From positions 50,791 to 114,790 of the forward strand of contig JAUIIA010000006.1 of assembly GCA_030432025.1 (NCBI GenBank): a DNA stretch of 64,000 nucleotides, written 5' to 3'. Of the stretch, positions 61,515-64,000 are shown piece after piece. Position 1 is the first letter of the stretch. Every line of letters starts with the position of its first letter. The stretch is from Alphaproteobacteria bacterium (GTDB lineage Bacteria; Pseudomonadota; Alphaproteobacteria; Micavibrionales; Micavibrionaceae). A program made the translations under genes and the position numbers. The notes under the pieces are model-generated. The model worked only from the letters and a program-made list of their open reading frames with translations. It did not search any database and had not been told where the DNA came from.

Positions 61515-62149
61515 GGTAAAGGCGTTCTGCGCCGATACTCGAAATTCGAACCACGGATTTTGAACTCCAGACCAACCCACTGCTCTGTAGCCTGATCATA
61601 CCAAATCTCGATCGGCACACTCGCATCCACGCTATAACGCTTGGCTTTGAGGGCATCATCACCAACTTTAAAGTCCTCTACACCCTTAAAATCAACGGTG
61701 ATATCTTCCACCTCGCCTTTTTGCGTGTTCAAAAGCTGATCACTTTTCATCGCTACAGGGTTCCAGTAGCTGGTCGTATAGATAGGGTCAGCCGTAAAAT
61801 CCTCACCATTAGCGCTGACTGAAAGCTGCTCTCCCCACTCCGCGTCAATCTTGTATGCCTTACCGTCATCGTCGGTTTCGGAATTCATCGAAATAATTTG
61901 GTCGCCCTTCCAGACTTCCACATTGCTGTGCTCATAGCTAAACAACGGTATCGGGCCGAGCGCATACTCCATATTAATGTCGATTTGGACGCGCGTCTGC
62001 CCCGCCTCTTCAGTAAACGACAGGGAGTGCGTCCCGAAGGGCTTACCGTTGCGGTAGATGTCGAAAACCAGCTCCCCCTGCTGCGGAATCACCGCATATG
62101 CAGGGCTACTGACAACCAAAGTAGATAGAATAAAGGCGTATTGTCTCAT
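61511..62149 (-). CDS. exported DUF6134-type protein
   Basis: The product is about 212 residues from ATG 62149 (MRQYAFILS). ATG 62155 and an upstream GTG are also in frame. A Sec signal peptide is cleaved near residue 19 (SSPAYA). The mature part is beta-rich with FDIYRNGKPFGTHSLSF at the start and KRYSVDASVPIEIWYDQ near the end, as in DUF6134/DUF3108-like periplasmic proteins. It converges with the DUF3833 gene. Function unknown. Confidence 0.75.
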   Translation of the reverse strand: MRQYAFILSTLVVSSPAYAVIPQQGELVFDIYRNGKPFGTHSLSFTEEAGQTRVQIDINMEYALGPIPLFSYEHSNVEVWKGDQIISMNSETDDDGKAYKIDAEWGEQLSVSANGEDFTADPIYTTSYWNPVAMKSDQLLNTQKGEVEDITVDFKGVEDFKVGDDALKAKRYSVDASVPIEIWYDQATEQWVGLEFKIRGSNFEYRRRTPLP

Positions 62150-62186
62150 GCTCATAACCTGTATACGCACAGGATCAGCAAAAGGT

Positions 62187-63635
62187 TTAATCGTCCCAGA
62201 AATTATTCGTGAAAACGACCAGGAAGGTCAGCATTTCGACACGGCCAAACAGCATCGCAAAGGACAGGATCATCTTGGCGGAATCCGGCAATTCCGCGTA
62301 TGACCCGAACGGGCCTATAACCATGCCCGTGCCGACCCCTACATTCGCCATGGCCGCCGCCGCCGCGCTCAATGATGTCTCAAACTCCAGTCCCGTAGCC
62401 GCCAGCATGACCGTAAAAATCACATTCGCCGCCACATATAGGCTAAGAAAGCCCAAAACGCTTAAAACAGTCCGGTCATTCAGGCGATGCCGTTGGTAAT
62501 TCAAAACAAAAACCCCGTTCGGATAAATCAGCGTTTTAAACTGGCGCATCGCCACCTTCCACGCGACGATAAAGCGCATGATCTTTATCCCCCCGCCCGT
62601 TGATCCGGCACAAGCACCTACATAAAGAAGAAGCAAAAACACGAGCGACGTAAAACCACCCGACTGGGTGAAGTCCGCCTCCACATAACCGGTTGTGGTC
62701 ATGATGGACACCACACTAAACAACGCCGAACGAAAGCTATGCTCTAATGAGTAATAGCCGTAATACCAAAGCCAGAGCGTTGTGGAACAGACAAGAAACG
62801 TGATCCCGACGAAAAACACACGTATCTGCGCATCTCTGAAAAACGACAAGCGGCGCTGAAACACCAAACGCATATAGGCCACAAACGGCAACGCAGACAA
62901 GATCATAAAAAGTGCCGCCAGATATTGAATAGCGGGCCTGTCCTGAAACGTCGCAAATGACTCGTTATAAGTTGTAAACCCGCCCGTCGAGATGGTCGTC
63001 ATAGCATGGTTCAAGGCATCAAACCCGTTCATCCCGGCCGCGACATAGCCCAGAACAAAAACCGCGGTCAAAGCCGCATACAACTGCAAAGATGATAAAA
63101 TAAGCTCTTCACTGCGAGGCATAACTTTTTCAGACTGCCCCGATGAATCGCCACGGAAAATCTGCATCCCCCCGACTTTCAAATACGGCAAGAGGATTGT
63201 CGCAAATAAGATAAAGCCGAACCCGCCTACCCATTGCATCAAGGACCGCCAAAATAACATCCCCGGAGACACAACACGCAATTCGTCCAGCACCGAAGCG
63301 CCGGTGGTTGTAATGCCTGAAACGGCCTCGAACACCGCGTCAACGACACTCAAATGCAAATTCGACATAATCAGCGGTAGAGCGCAGAAAAAACAGGTGA
63401 CGATCATCCCGCCTATCGTCAGCAAGAACGCTTCACGTACTTTTATGTGAGGATCGTAGTAACGGTTGGAAATGATCAGGCCACCGCCCAAAAACACACA
63501 CATCACGGAGTTAAAGAAAAACACCTGTGCGTTATCATGATCAAAATAATAATCGACCAGCGCCGGAATCGTCAGCGTCAGGCCGATGACGGTAATAAGA
63601 ACGCCCAGTGCGTATCCGATAAGCTGGAATTTCAT
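62187..63635 (-). CDS. trkH: TrkH-family potassium uptake protein
   Basis: The 482-residue polytopic membrane protein forms the K+ pore of the Trk system, with four repeated pore loops: the selectivity glycines lie in SGITTTGASVL, TISTGGFTTYN, VSIMTTTGYVEAD and AAAAMANVGVGTGMV. The cytoplasmic regulator TrkA is not in the window. It is separated from the partial cysN gene by 67 bp on the same strand. Confidence 0.95.
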   Translation of the reverse strand: MKFQLIGYALGVLITVIGLTLTIPALVDYYFDHDNAQVFFFNSVMCVFLGGGLIISNRYYDPHIKVREAFLLTIGGMIVTCFFCALPLIMSNLHLSVVDAVFEAVSGITTTGASVLDELRVVSPGMLFWRSLMQWVGGFGFILFATILLPYLKVGGMQIFRGDSSGQSEKVMPRSEELILSSLQLYAALTAVFVLGYVAAGMNGFDALNHAMTTISTGGFTTYNESFATFQDRPAIQYLAALFMILSALPFVAYMRLVFQRRLSFFRDAQIRVFFVGITFLVCSTTLWLWYYGYYSLEHSFRSALFSVVSIMTTTGYVEADFTQSGGFTSLVFLLLLYVGACAGSTGGGIKIMRFIVAWKVAMRQFKTLIYPNGVFVLNYQRHRLNDRTVLSVLGFLSLYVAANVIFTVMLAATGLEFETSLSAAAAAMANVGVGTGMVIGPFGSYAELPDSAKMILSFAMLFGRVEMLTFLVVFTNNFWDD

Positions 63636-63701
63636 GATCGATATGTGCGTTGTGACAACATCAGCATATCAGAACGAAAAAACACCGCGAACGCAAGCCG
63701 T

Positions 63702-64000
63702 TTAGATAGAACTGCTACCTGCAAACTGCATCGGAATAACACGGTTTACCGTGCCGACACCCACAGCCAGCTCCGTATACGGATCGATCAGGATAAACAA
63801 GCCCGTATGCGGATTACGCTCGAACGTATCTATTGCAATCGGTTTAGCCAGATTGACAAAGCCGCTTTTCAATGGGCCGTTATCGTTAGCCGTCTCGTCT
63901 TCCTTGATCGTGACTTGCGTCTGCGTTTCCTGATGATGCAGCTTCACTGTGCCGCTAAACGTATCTTTTTCTTCATACTTTTTATTCAGCCAAAGGATAT
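63702..64000 (-). CDS. cysN: sulfate adenylyltransferase subunit 1 (CysN), 3' end only
   Basis: The frame is open to the right edge, so only the last 98 residues are present. WLNKKYEEKDTFSGTVKLHH, QTQVTIKEDETANDNGPL, LKSGFVNLAKPIAIDTFERN and HTGLFILIDPYTELAVGVG are consecutive pieces of the C-terminal beta-barrel domain of the EF-Tu-like GTPase CysN (or the CysN part of a CysNC fusion). With CysD it activates sulfate as APS. The end matches CysN without a kinase domain, so a fusion is unlikely here. The GTPase domain lies outside the window. Confidence 0.78.
   Translation of the reverse strand, partial: ILWLNKKYEEKDTFSGTVKLHHQETQTQVTIKEDETANDNGPLKSGFVNLAKPIAIDTFERNPHTGLFILIDPYTELAVGVGTVNRVIPMQFAGSSSI

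Noticed and set aside
1..64000. CRISPR array or large tandem repeats
   Set aside because: No series of spaced direct repeats was seen. The only repeated elements are the att core, the arm-like motifs and the TetR operators.

Overview
The window looks like a stretch of an alphaproteobacterial chromosome (moderate GC, judged by eye, not computed). The evidence is protein family content and gene order: a CnrH-like ECF sigma module, an LpsL-type UDP-glucuronate 4-epimerase, a cyclopropane-fatty-acid cluster with flavoprotein and DUF1365 partners, a Sua5-type TsaC, and an elongator tRNA-Met of alphaproteobacterial type. Finer placement (for example a Micavibrionales or Rhodospirillales lineage) is only a guess.

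Layout. 1-1736: a minus-strand envelope or metal stress module (EF-hand protein, ECF sigma, small membrane anti-sigma candidate, CnrX-like sensor cut by the window edge). 1827-12742: a dicarboxylate/glutamate symporter, an AMIN-like lipoprotein, two paralogous membrane proteins, a WecA-like phosphoglycosyl transferase, split mnmD and mnmC genes, an M3 peptidase and a CtlX-type hydrolase. 12875-19429: a long minus-strand run with tsaC, nucleotide-sugar genes (UDP-GlcA epimerase, gmd, fcl), a sterol-desaturase-family protein and a CheD homologue that has lost its catalytic residues. 19576-34856: housekeeping genes (anmK, tyrS, a drug/metabolite transporter, a YhdP/AsmA-like giant, bcp, an Rrf2 regulator with cysteine desulfurase and ferredoxin, mnmA, a GNAT fusion).

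34927-45599: an integrative genomic island inserted in the 3' end of tRNA-Met(CAT). A 19-bp piece of the tRNA 3' end is repeated directly at 45581-45599, and a tyrosine integrase lies just inside the left end. The cargo is a complete type I restriction-modification operon (hsdM-hsdS-hsdR) with a fourth gene 18 bp downstream encoding a nucleoside-deoxyribosyltransferase/TIR-like domain protein, a strongly folded intergenic region that looks like an undescribed RNA of about 200 nt followed by a small membrane protein gene, and a PD-(D/E)XK-like protein. Both ends carry repeated motifs that could be integrase arm sites. An XRE regulator and a divergent AT-rich gene (45600-47478) sit just outside the right att site.

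47514-64000: back to core-like sequence. It holds a porin-like protein, a Tat/lipoprotein haloperoxidase-family enzyme, a PRC-barrel protein, a PilJ-N sensor kinase, a VOC/TetR divergent pair with three palindromic operators, a nucleosidase and an LplT-like MFS transporter, the cyclopropane-fatty-acid operon, TrkH, and the 3' end of cysN at the right edge.

Functional links: MnmA, MnmD and MnmC all act on the wobble uridine of the same tRNAs, with sulfur probably supplied by the cysteine desulfurase. WecA-like, gmd, fcl and the GlcA epimerase point to a surface polysaccharide containing fucose- and galacturonate-type sugars. The island is a defence cassette.
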